NCBI GenBank assembly: GCA_036770365.1
Contig: DAIPJH010000002.1
Span: forward strand, 224,759 to 288,758
DNA from: DAIPJH01 sp036770365
GTDB taxonomy: Bacteria > Pseudomonadota > Alphaproteobacteria > Rickettsiales > UBA998
DNA: 64,000 bases
Direction of reading: 5' to 3'
A model generated the notes under the pieces. The model did no database searches. It was not told the origin of the DNA and saw only the letters and a list, made by a program, of their open reading frames with translations. Positions 27,056 through 35,259 of the stretch are shown piece after piece. Every line of letters starts with the position of its first letter. The first letter of the stretch is position 1. The translations under genes and the position numbers were made by a program.

Positions 27056-28060
27056 TCAGGCAACCAAGAGTTTTAACGAATGTTGTGAACGCGCACCAAT
27101 TTGTTGGATAATTTCGCCTGCACAACGATTACCAAGCTCCGCACATGCGTCGAGTTTCCAACCTTGCGTTAAGCCGTACAAGAAACCTGCTGCAAATAGA
27201 TCTCCTGCCCCCGTAGTATCAATAACCACATCGAGCGCATCCGCAGTCACATGTATGATCTCACCGTCACATACCACCAATACACCGCGACCACCAAGCG
27301 TCACCGCCAATATCCGTACATTCTTACCGACCTGTAATGCTGCTTCTTTCACGTCTTCTAACTGCGTCAGCGCAAGAATTTCTGCTTCATTGGCGAATAG
27401 CACATCAACAAATTGATGAATGATTTCATTAAACTCACCACGGTGACGCTCAACGCAGAATAAATCAGAAAGCGACAAAGCTACCTTGCGATTTGCAATT
27501 TTTGCCGTTTGGATACCGTGTCGAATCGCCGCCTTAGCTGCAGGTTGATCCCACAAATATCCTTCAACATACACTATTCCAGAAGCTTTGATACGTACCT
27601 CGTCAATATCTTGAGGGGTCATTTCTGCACACGCGCCAATAAACGTATTCATCGTACGTTCGGCGTCTGGCGTTACGCAAATCAGGCAGCGAGCAGTTGG
27701 TTTACCTTCTCCCACGGCAGGAGTATCAAAGGCAACGCCAACACTACGCATATCATGGCGAAAAATCTTACCCAATTCATCATCATGCACACGCCCCATA
27801 AACGCCACACGCGCACCCAAAGATGCCATGCCCGCCATCGTATTCGCCACCGAGCCACCTGAACACTCGGTGCAATTACTCATCGCATCATAAATCGTCT
27901 CAGCCTGCTGGGTATCAACAAGCTGCATCCCTCCTCGTGGCATCGCGTGCGTAGTAATAAAATCATCCTCCACCAATGCCAGTACATCGACAATCGCGTT
28001 ACCAATACCACATACATCAAACTGCACATCTTGCTTACTTGTTTCAAATTCGTGTTTCAT
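27056..28060 (-). CDS. Adenosine-kinase-like PfkB family sugar kinase
   Basis: This 334-residue kinase has the PfkB N-terminal GGSVANTMAGMASLGARV block and the C-terminal ATP/anion-hole signature DTTGAGDLFAAGFLYGL. Its overall pattern (VCGIGNAIVDVLA opening) matches alphaproteobacterial proteins annotated as adenosine kinase, which make AMP from adenosine. It overlaps the end of kdsB by 4 bases, so the two are translationally coupled. Substrate specificity among PfkB kinases is hard to call from sequence, so adenosine is probable but not proved. Confidence 0.85.
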   Translation of the reverse strand: MKHEFETSKQDVQFDVCGIGNAIVDVLALVEDDFITTHAMPRGGMQLVDTQQAETIYDAMSNCTECSGGSVANTMAGMASLGARVAFMGRVHDDELGKIFRHDMRSVGVAFDTPAVGEGKPTARCLICVTPDAERTMNTFIGACAEMTPQDIDEVRIKASGIVYVEGYLWDQPAAKAAIRHGIQTAKIANRKVALSLSDLFCVERHRGEFNEIIHQFVDVLFANEAEILALTQLEDVKEAALQVGKNVRILAVTLGGRGVLVVCDGEIIHVTADALDVVIDTTGAGDLFAAGFLYGLTQGWKLDACAELGNRCAGEIIQQIGARSQHSLKLLVA

Positions 28061-28815
28061 GACAGTAATTCCCTTGCTTGCTCTAATTGCTCCTGCGTAT
28101 CGACCCCGAGCGGAATCGTGCTAACCTCAATGACCCCAATAATCATCCCTGCTTCCAATGCGCGTAATTGTTCCAATTTTTCGCGCAATTCAAGCGGAGA
28201 GGGAGGTAAATTGATAAAACTTTGTAAGGCCTCGCGACGATAGGCGTACATACCAATATGGTGAAATAACTCACCTGCGCCATAAGGCGCAGTGGCACGA
28301 GTAAAATACAACGCGTGTCCCATACGATATTTCGGGTTTTTGCCCATATCATGCCACGCAATCACAGGCTTGACGACAGATGGATTCACCTTATCTTCTT
28401 CATTATCAATCGCACAGACCAGTGTTGCAATGTCGACGCGACCATCATGTTCTAAAGGCAACAACACTGATGCCACGATTTTGGGGTCAATCGTTGGTAA
28501 ATCGCCTTGCAAATTAATCACCACATCATATTTTCCATCAGGATCGACATTTTGCAAGGCTTCCCAAATACGATCCGAACCTGATGGATGATTCGCGGAA
28601 GTCATCACCGCACGACCACCTGCTTTTTCCACAGCCCACGCAATATCTGCATCATCCGTCGCAATGTAAACGTCGCCAATATTTGCAGCAACCGCTCGGT
28701 GATAAACATGCACAATCATCGGCAAACCTCCAATATCCGCAAGTGGTTTATCAGGAAGGCGGGTAGAAGCCCTGCGGGCTGGTATCATGATGACAGGATT
28801 CATACTAGGCTGCAT
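28057..28815 (-). CDS. kdsB: 3-deoxy-manno-octulosonate cytidylyltransferase
   Basis: KdsB makes CMP-Kdo, the activated sugar for the inner core of lipopolysaccharide. Nucleotidyltransferase motifs are IPARRASTRLPDKPLADI, NLQGDLPTIDP and the HIGMYAYRREAL block. Starts at 28815 or 28803 are both possible (252 or 248 residues); neither has a clear ribosome-binding site, and a TTG at 28848 is unlikely. It heads the minus-strand block and is coupled to the kinase gene by a 4-base overlap. Confidence 0.93.
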   Translation of the reverse strand: MQPSMNPVIMIPARRASTRLPDKPLADIGGLPMIVHVYHRAVAANIGDVYIATDDADIAWAVEKAGGRAVMTSANHPSGSDRIWEALQNVDPDGKYDVVINLQGDLPTIDPKIVASVLLPLEHDGRVDIATLVCAIDNEEDKVNPSVVKPVIAWHDMGKNPKYRMGHALYFTRATAPYGAGELFHHIGMYAYRREALQSFINLPPSPLELREKLEQLRALEAGMIIGVIEVSTIPLGVDTQEQLEQARELLS

Positions 28816-28905
28816 AAAAAGAAAGGTTAAAATGATAATTAGCTGCAATTATTATTGCATAGCGCAAAAAGCAGGCATATATCTAGCGAAAATATTTAAC
28901 TATTT

Positions 28906-29032
28906 CCAATTAAGTTTATCCAAGTGAAAACTTAATTGGCGTTCAGACGCCACTAAAAACTTACGGCAGACGATCGCCGCAATCATAGTCACGACTGGCA
29001 ATTCCAAATAAAGAAATATTATTTGAAATTGC
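28906..29032. promoter_or_regulatory. Chain of inverted repeats between kdsB and the cytochrome c gene
   Basis: The 261-base divergent gap holds a string of inverted repeats. A perfect 12-bp arm pair is CCAATTAAGTTT (28906-28917) with AAACTTAATTGG (28928-28939). Overlapping its right arm, TGGCG/CGCCA pairs at 28937-28952. Small stems CGGC/GCCG (28964-28979) and AGTC/GACT (28987-28996) follow. A 14-bp arm pair with one mismatch spans 28998-29011 and 29019-29032. The first two stems exclude each other. It could be a structured leader of the cytochrome gene, an operator region, or a small RNA; sequence alone does not decide. Confidence 0.55.
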
Positions 29033-29076
29033 TATATTTAGTATTTTATTATTTTTATCAACTATCGAGGTCTGTT

Positions 29077-29598
29077 ATGTCTCTTGAAATGAACAAACTT
29101 GCAGCGTCTATTTTAGTCGCTGGTTTGGTAACGCTCACCGTTGGCAAAGTGTCGAATGCACTTTATCAAGATGGCGTTCAACCTACAACGCGTGGTTTTA
29201 GCATTGCTGTAGCGGACGCAGTTGCAGCAGACGCTCCTGCCCCTGCGACGGCTGCTGCTCCTGTGGATGTTGCAAAATTACTTGCTGCCGCGGACGCTGC
29301 AAAAGGCAAAGACCTCATCAAACCCTGTGTGGCATGTCATTCATTTGATAAAGACGGTGCGAACAAAATTGGACCTGCACTTTTCAGTGTAGCGGGTCGC
29401 GCTATTGGTTCACATGCCGGTTTTACTTACTCTGCTGATTTATCTAGTAAATCTTCTGAGAAATGGACAGATGAAAATCTTTTCCACTTTATTACCAAAC
29501 CGAAAGATTTCGCCAAAGGCACAAAAATGGCCTTTCCTGGTTATAAAGAACCAGAAAAAGCAGCGGCAGTTGTTAAATATCTACAAAGCTTAAAATAG
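29077..29598 (+). CDS. Membrane-anchored class I cytochrome c (CycM-like)
   Basis: This 173-residue protein has an uncleaved N-terminal membrane anchor (LAASILVAGLVTLTVGKV), an Ala/Pro-rich linker, and one class I cytochrome c domain with CVACH haem motif, KIGPALFSVAGR, and a Met ligand in GTKMAFPGY. The pattern matches alphaproteobacterial CycM/c552-type cytochromes that shuttle electrons from the bc1 complex to terminal oxidase. A GAGG site at 29067-29070 fixes the start at 29077. Monocistronic, with its own terminator. Confidence 0.92.
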   Translation: MSLEMNKLAASILVAGLVTLTVGKVSNALYQDGVQPTTRGFSIAVADAVAADAPAPATAAAPVDVAKLLAAADAAKGKDLIKPCVACHSFDKDGANKIGPALFSVAGRAIGSHAGFTYSADLSSKSSEKWTDENLFHFITKPKDFAKGTKMAFPGYKEPEKAAAVVKYLQSLK

Positions 29599-29606
29599 GT
29601 TTTCTG

Positions 29607-29659
29607 GCACTACTTAATTTTACAATTTTTTAATAAAGGAAATTGTAAGGTTGAAGTGC
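29607..29659 (+). other. Inverted repeat after the cytochrome c gene
   Basis: Two paired segments, GCACT/AGTGC (29607-29611 with 29655-29659) and TTACAATTT/AAATTGTAA (29620-29628 with 29640-29648), form a long imperfect hairpin just after the stop codon. It has no T-run, so it may protect the 3' end of the message rather than terminate it. Confidence 0.45.
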
Positions 29660-29689
29660 TATGACTAGTCTTTTTACATCACATAGGTT

Positions 29690-29726
29690 AAGAAAAGGTC
29701 GCTCTTGCCGCGGCCTTTTCTTTTTT
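29690..29726 (+). terminator. Rho-independent terminator of the cytochrome c gene
   Basis: A 13-bp arm pair, AAGAAAAGGTCGC (29690-29702) with GCGGCCTTTTCTT (29710-29722) with one G-T wobble, is followed by further T residues to 29726. Confidence 0.85.
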
Positions 29727-29791
29727 GGTTTACATCTTAATATTTTGATTTACAGCTTGGTGACGCTTCACATCTTCCATAAAGGTTTTGT

Positions 29792-30271
29792 ATGGACGCT
29801 TTGCTTAGTTCCCCGAATCTTTGGCTCGTGATTGGCACGATCTGCATGATACTCGAAATTATTGGGATTTCTGGTATAGGATTTTTTTTTGGTGGCATCG
29901 CTGCTTTTATCATTGCCATCCTTAGTTATACACACATCATCCCACTCGAAGCTCTCACCCTACAATGGGGGGCATGGTTCATCCTTTCTACCTTACTCGC
30001 CGCAATTCTTTGGAAACCCCTTCGTAACTTCAGTAAACCAGATGAAGCCGCAGCTAAAGGGTACAAAAACACGATTACTGGTGAGGCGGTGGTGATTAAG
30101 AAAGATCTTATGGTGGGCGAAACAGGTCAAGCCACATGGTCAGGGACTATTATGAATGCACGACTCGCAGATGGTCACGACACAACCATCACCAAAAATA
30201 CAACGGCACGCATTGTAGGGGTACATGGAAACATCCTTCTCCTCGCGCCCATCGCACCTCATCACCATTAA
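29792..30271 (+). CDS. NfeD-like membrane protein
   Basis: This 159-residue protein has about three N-terminal membrane segments followed by a C-terminal OB-fold (GEAVVIKKDLMVGETGQATWSG). Short NfeD proteins of this type are partners of SPFH/stomatin proteins and the two are nearly always adjacent. Here the SPFH gene starts 14 bases downstream. Probable role is membrane microdomain organisation; no catalytic residues are seen. Confidence 0.88.
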   Translation: MDALLSSPNLWLVIGTICMILEIIGISGIGFFFGGIAAFIIAILSYTHIIPLEALTLQWGAWFILSTLLAAILWKPLRNFSKPDEAAAKGYKNTITGEAVVIKKDLMVGETGQATWSGTIMNARLADGHDTTITKNTTARIVGVHGNILLLAPIAPHHH

Positions 30272-30285
30272 TCGGGAGCTTTCTC

Positions 30286-31269
30286 ATGGATTTTTTCAGT
30301 TTCTTAATGTTTACTGTTGGCGTCATCTTCTTTATATTCCTAAAGGGCATTAAATTTGTTCCTCAACAAAACGCGTGGATTGTTGAGCGTTTCGGTAAAT
30401 ATGATCGCACCTTGGAAGCAGGCATGGGATATGTTGTTCCCATTTTAGAGCGCATTGCCTATAAACATTCACTCAAAGAATATGCGCAAAACATTCATGA
30501 ACAAACAGCGATTACGCGTGATAACGTTACTTTGGTCATCGATGGTGTTCTATATATGCGTATTCTTGATCCGTACCAAGCATCTTACGGCGTCTCTGAT
30601 CCTGTATACGCGGTAACGCAGCTCGCACAGACCACCATGCGCTCTGAAATTGGTAGACTTGCGCTCGATCAATCGTTTGAAGAACGCGAACATCTTAATG
30701 CCAATATCGTCGTAGCGATTAACAATGCCGCCCAAACATGGGGCATTCAATGCATGCGCTATGAGATCAAAAACATCAATCCACCAACAAGTGTTCTCAA
30801 AGCCATGGAATTACAAATGTCGGCGGAGCGGCAAAAACGCGCTGAAATTTTAGCCTCAGAAGGCGAACGCCAAGCAAAAATTAACATCGCAGAAGGCAAG
30901 AAACAAGAAGTTGTACTTGCGTCTGAAGCTAACCAAATGCAACAGGTCAACCTTGCTAAAGGAGAAGCAGAAGCTATTTTAGCCGTGTCTGAAGCAACCG
31001 CCAAAGGCATCGAGATGATTGCAACTGCCATCAAGAAAGACGGCGGCGAGGATGCGGTATCGCTCAAAATTGCTGAACGCTACATTGATGCCTTTAAACA
31101 ACTCGCACGCCAAGGCACAACCGTTTTAATGCCAGCCAATATTGGTGATGCAGGCAGTATGGTTGCTCAAGCAATGACTGTCTTTGATACCATTCGCCAA
31201 AGCAAACAAGTAGCTCATTCTACACCTAGCTCACCACTTCCGAGTAATGATAAAAAGACAGCGATATAA
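30286..31269 (+). CDS. SPFH/stomatin-family protein (QmcA-like)
   Basis: This 327-residue protein has one N-terminal membrane segment (LMFTVGVIFFIFLKG), then the band-7 domain (VPQQNAWIVERFGKYDRTLEAG), and a long charged helical region from about residue 175 that should form a coiled coil (QMSAERQKRAEILASEGERQ). It matches the QmcA/stomatin group that scaffolds membrane microdomains and quality-control proteases. The ATG at 30286 is chosen over upstream starts that lie inside nfeD. It precedes yejA by 8 bases. Confidence 0.9.
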   Translation: MDFFSFLMFTVGVIFFIFLKGIKFVPQQNAWIVERFGKYDRTLEAGMGYVVPILERIAYKHSLKEYAQNIHEQTAITRDNVTLVIDGVLYMRILDPYQASYGVSDPVYAVTQLAQTTMRSEIGRLALDQSFEEREHLNANIVVAINNAAQTWGIQCMRYEIKNINPPTSVLKAMELQMSAERQKRAEILASEGERQAKINIAEGKKQEVVLASEANQMQQVNLAKGEAEAILAVSEATAKGIEMIATAIKKDGGEDAVSLKIAERYIDAFKQLARQGTTVLMPANIGDAGSMVAQAMTVFDTIRQSKQVAHSTPSSPLPSNDKKTAI

Positions 31270-31277
31270 ATCAAAGC

Positions 31278-33116
31278 ATGACGCATAGATTCGTGTATCT
31301 TTTGGCAACCGTTATAATGATGCTGCTATCAACCCACGTAGCACACGCGGAGCATGCGTTAGTTTTATTTGGTGAACCCAAATATGACCGCAACGCCCCC
31401 CATTTTGATTACGTCAATCCAAATGCACCCAAAAGGGGCTTAGTAAAACTAGACACACCTGCAGGATTCGACAGCTTAAATCCCTATATTCTTAAGGGTA
31501 TAGCTGCACCAGGGCTTACTTATCTTTGGGATAGCCTCATGACTCCTTCTTTGGATGAACCTCAGAGTTATTATGGTCTCATTGCAGATGATGTGATTCT
31601 TTCCAAAGACAAGACCTCACTAACCTTTAGCCTCAATCCAAAAGCCGTATGGCACGACAAAACAGCCATTACACCTGATGACGTGATTTTCTCATTTTAT
31701 ACATTACGCGATAAGGGCGACCCATCGTTTAAACTTCAATATACTCCCATTAAAGAAGCAAAAAAGACAGGCACACGTACCGTCACGTTCACTTTAGAAA
31801 AAGGCGCGCCGCGTGACCTGCCCTTTATTATTGCAGGAATGCCTGTGTTATCCAAAGCCTATTTCACCACCCATGATTTTGAAAAAACCACCCTCACACC
31901 GCCACTCGGAAGCGGTCCATACACGATCGAGAAAATAGATGCAGGTCGTTCGATTACCTATGCACGTGTTAAAGATTATTGGGCAAAAGATCTACTTCCT
32001 CGCAAAGGACAATTCAATTTTGATACCATTCGTTATGACGTATACCGTGACGATACCGTCGCACTTGAGGCGTTAAAAGCCCATGCCACCGACCTTCATG
32101 AAGAATATATCGCACGTAATTGGGCAACCGCCTATGACACACCCGCCTTAAAGCGCGGCGAACTCATCAAATATGCCGCTCCTCACAAAATCCCGCGAGG
32201 TATGCAGGCATTTATTTATAATCTCAGACTTTCAAAATTCAAAGACGTGCGTGTACGCGAAGCTATTGCGCAAACGCTCGATTTTGAGTGGATGAATCAT
32301 CGCATTTTTTACGATGCCTACGCACGTAATACCAGCTTTTTCCAAAACACTGATTTTGCCGCCACCCAACCACCAAGCACACAAGAATTAGCACTGCTTG
32401 AACCCTACCAAAAAGACCTGCCTCCCGAAGTTTTTACGACCGTCTATACCCCACCCCATACCGACGGCACAGGCAATAATCGCAAGAATCTTCTCAAGGC
32501 GCAAAAACTCTTAAATGATGCAGGTTGGAAACTGATAGATGGAAAACGTGTCCATGAAAAAACAGGAGAAATACTTTCTGTTGAATTTCTCGTTCGGCAA
32601 CGCACCTTTGAGCGTGTGGTTGCCTCTATGATACATAACCTTAATCGACTCGGTATCCAAGCAAATCTACGCCTTGTCGATGATGCCCAATATCAAAAAA
32701 GATTAGAGAAAAAAGATTATGACATCATTTCTATTTGGTGGAATCAAGGTTTGCTTTTCCCTGGTAATGAACAGCAAGCTTTATGGCAGTCTGATCAGGC
32801 AGATATTGCGGGAAGTCAAAATCTTTCTGGACTTAAAAATCCAGTGGTGGACATGCTGATTGAACGCATCATCAATGCACGCGACTTAGAAACTCTTACC
32901 ACAGCAGCACGTGCGCTTGACCGCGTCTTACTATGGCAACATTTAATTATTCCTCATTGGTCAATTAACACCTTCCGCGTTGCTTATTGGAATATCTTTG
33001 AAATGCCTAAAACGCGTCCTTATTACGCACTTGGTTTTGATAGCTGGTGGATGAAATCTTCTAACAAAAATAATGCTTCCGTAGGCGAAACAATTAAGGA
33101 AGGTTCGAAACCATGA
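31278..33116 (+). CDS. yejA: Peptide/microcin-type ABC transporter, solute-binding protein
   Basis: This 612-residue periplasmic binding protein (family 5) has a signal peptide (ending near THVAHA). The opening LVLFGEPKYDRNAPHFDYVNPNAPKRG is typical of YejA, and the ligand domain includes LGSGPYTIEKIDAGRSITY and, near the end, FDSWW. It delivers peptides or peptide-like molecules to YejBEF; the E. coli system imports microcin C and oligopeptides. It overlaps yejB by 4 bases. Confidence 0.93.
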   Translation: MTHRFVYLLATVIMMLLSTHVAHAEHALVLFGEPKYDRNAPHFDYVNPNAPKRGLVKLDTPAGFDSLNPYILKGIAAPGLTYLWDSLMTPSLDEPQSYYGLIADDVILSKDKTSLTFSLNPKAVWHDKTAITPDDVIFSFYTLRDKGDPSFKLQYTPIKEAKKTGTRTVTFTLEKGAPRDLPFIIAGMPVLSKAYFTTHDFEKTTLTPPLGSGPYTIEKIDAGRSITYARVKDYWAKDLLPRKGQFNFDTIRYDVYRDDTVALEALKAHATDLHEEYIARNWATAYDTPALKRGELIKYAAPHKIPRGMQAFIYNLRLSKFKDVRVREAIAQTLDFEWMNHRIFYDAYARNTSFFQNTDFAATQPPSTQELALLEPYQKDLPPEVFTTVYTPPHTDGTGNNRKNLLKAQKLLNDAGWKLIDGKRVHEKTGEILSVEFLVRQRTFERVVASMIHNLNRLGIQANLRLVDDAQYQKRLEKKDYDIISIWWNQGLLFPGNEQQALWQSDQADIAGSQNLSGLKNPVVDMLIERIINARDLETLTTAARALDRVLLWQHLIIPHWSINTFRVAYWNIFEMPKTRPYYALGFDSWWMKSSNKNNASVGETIKEGSKP

Positions 33117-34222
33117 AGCATTATATCCTCAAAAGATTAGCCCTGATGATTCCCACGCTCTTTGGGATTATGCTACTCAACTTTGCCATTGTCCAAGCCG
33201 CCCCTGGTGGTCCTGTCGATAGACTCATTTTTCGCCTCACAAACCCAGATCTTAGTTCCGCCACCTCTCGTTTCACCGGAGCGGGGCAAGGCGATTCAGG
33301 CACAGCGACTCAGGCAGCGACTCAAACAACACGCACCGATTTGTCACGCGGCACACGTGGACTTGATGAAGACCTCATAAATAATATCAAAAAATTATAT
33401 GGTTTTGATAAACCAGCACATGAACGGTTTATCTTAATGATGAAACACTACGCCGCCTTTGACTTTGGCGAGAGTTTTTTCAGAAGTGAAAAGGTCATCA
33501 ACCTGATTAAAGAAAAACTCCCTGTATCTATCTCTTTAGGTCTTTGGAGTACTTTGTTGATTTATTTGATTTCCATCCCGCTTGGCATCCGCAAAGCCGT
33601 CAAAGATGGATCATCTTTTGATATGGCAACCAGTTGGATCATTGTGATTGCCTACGCCATCCCTTCTTTTCTCTTTGCTATTTTACTGATTATCTTTTTT
33701 GCTGGTGGTAATTATTTGCAATGGTTTCCTTTACGCGGCATTGTCTCTGATAACTGGGAAACACTTGGCATATGGGATAAAATTAAAGATTATTTCTGGC
33801 ATATTGCCTTACCCACCTTTGCGCTGGTCATCAGTGGTTTTGCCTCTCTTACCATGCTCACCAAAAATTCCTTCCTCGATGAAATGGGTAAACTCTATGT
33901 ATGGACGGCGCGCTCCAAAGGGTTAACTGAACATAGCGTAATGTATGGTCACGTATTTCGTAATGCCATGTTGCTCGTCATTGCAGGACTTCCGCATGCA
34001 CTTCTCAAAATATTTTTCACCAGTTCGCTCCTAATTGAGGTAATTTTCTCGCTAGATGGCATGGGGCTTCTTGGTTATGAAGCGGCGATAAACCGTGACT
34101 ACCCCGTTATGTTCGGTGCATTATTTATCTTTACCCTTACAGGACTCATCATCAGCTTACTTGGCGATATTCTCTATATGCTTATTGATCCACGCATTGA
34201 TTTTGAAAGACGCGCCGTATGA
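33113..34222 (+). CDS. yejB: Peptide/microcin-type ABC transporter, permease B
   Basis: This 369-residue inner-membrane permease has six predicted helices and starts MKHYILKRLALMIPTLFGIM. It has the YejB-specific hydrophilic Thr/Gln-rich insert near residues 45-85 and the EAA-type loop with YVWTARSKGLTEHSVMYGHV. Overlaps of 4 bases with yejA and yejE indicate a tight operon. Confidence 0.94.
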   Translation: MKHYILKRLALMIPTLFGIMLLNFAIVQAAPGGPVDRLIFRLTNPDLSSATSRFTGAGQGDSGTATQAATQTTRTDLSRGTRGLDEDLINNIKKLYGFDKPAHERFILMMKHYAAFDFGESFFRSEKVINLIKEKLPVSISLGLWSTLLIYLISIPLGIRKAVKDGSSFDMATSWIIVIAYAIPSFLFAILLIIFFAGGNYLQWFPLRGIVSDNWETLGIWDKIKDYFWHIALPTFALVISGFASLTMLTKNSFLDEMGKLYVWTARSKGLTEHSVMYGHVFRNAMLLVIAGLPHALLKIFFTSSLLIEVIFSLDGMGLLGYEAAINRDYPVMFGALFIFTLTGLIISLLGDILYMLIDPRIDFERRAV

Positions 34223-35259
34223 TATTCTCCCCCATCAACAGACGTAGACTTCATAACTTTAAATCCAACACGCGGGGATATTGGTCGTTTTGGATTTTCA
34301 TCAGCCTACTCATTATCTCTCTCCCTGCAGAATTCATTGCCAACGACAAACCAATCGTCATTTCCTATAAAAACACGCTATATTTCCCCATTTTCAATGC
34401 CTATCCTGAAACAACATTTGATGGAGAGTTTGAGACCGAAACAGATTATTCTGATCCCTACATTACTCAAAAGATCAAACAACATGGATGGTTTATCACA
34501 CCGCCCATCCCTTATAGCTACCGTACCATTAATTTTAATATTAGCCGCGCACCATCTGCACCGTCTCATGAAAACTGGCTAGGGGTCGATGACCAAGGAC
34601 GTGATGTATTAGCACGTCTTATTTATGGTTTTCGCATTTCTATTCTCTTTGCATTTATGCTCACTTTCTTTAGCACCATTATCGGCATTTTCGCAGGAGC
34701 AATTCAAGGTTATTTCGGAGGCAAGACAGATCTAATCATGCAGCGTTTTATGGAAATATGGTCGGGGATGCCTATCTTATATCTGCTCATCATTTTAGCA
34801 AGCATGGTTGAACCAGGATTTTGGTGGTTGCTCGGTTTACTCCTCATGTTTTCATGGATGGAACTTGTCGGCGTGGTGCGTGCGGAATTTTTGCGTGCGC
34901 GCAATTTTGACTATGTCAAGGCCGCCCGAACCCTTGGAGTACCAGAATTGACAATCATGACGCGTCACGTTCTCCCCAATGCGTTTGTTGCCACCCTCAC
35001 CTTCATTCCTTTTATCCTCAATGGGTCGGTTACCACCCTCACCTCGCTTGATTTCCTTGGTTTCGGGCTTCCCGTTGGCTCACCTTCACTCGGCGAGCTA
35101 CTCGCTCAAGGAAAGGCCAACCCTCAAGCCCCATGGCTTGGTATCACAGGATTTTCTATCCTTGCTTTACTGTTAACCTTACTGATTTTTATTGGTGAGG
35201 CCGTACGCGATGCACTAGATGCACGCAAAGTCTTTGCCCATGAGGGAGATACGGTATGA
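34219..35259 (+). CDS. yejE: Peptide/microcin-type ABC transporter, permease E
   Basis: This 346-residue permease is the DppC-like partner of YejB. It has a cytoplasmic start, a large periplasmic region around residues 35-120 (YPETTFDGEFETETDYSDPY is YejE-typical), the motif NWLGVDDQGRDVLARLIYG, and the coupling loop DYVKAARTLGVPELTIMTRH. It overlaps both neighbours by 4 bases. Confidence 0.94.
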   Translation: MIFSPINRRRLHNFKSNTRGYWSFWIFISLLIISLPAEFIANDKPIVISYKNTLYFPIFNAYPETTFDGEFETETDYSDPYITQKIKQHGWFITPPIPYSYRTINFNISRAPSAPSHENWLGVDDQGRDVLARLIYGFRISILFAFMLTFFSTIIGIFAGAIQGYFGGKTDLIMQRFMEIWSGMPILYLLIILASMVEPGFWWLLGLLLMFSWMELVGVVRAEFLRARNFDYVKAARTLGVPELTIMTRHVLPNAFVATLTFIPFILNGSVTTLTSLDFLGFGLPVGSPSLGELLAQGKANPQAPWLGITGFSILALLLTLLIFIGEAVRDALDARKVFAHEGDTV

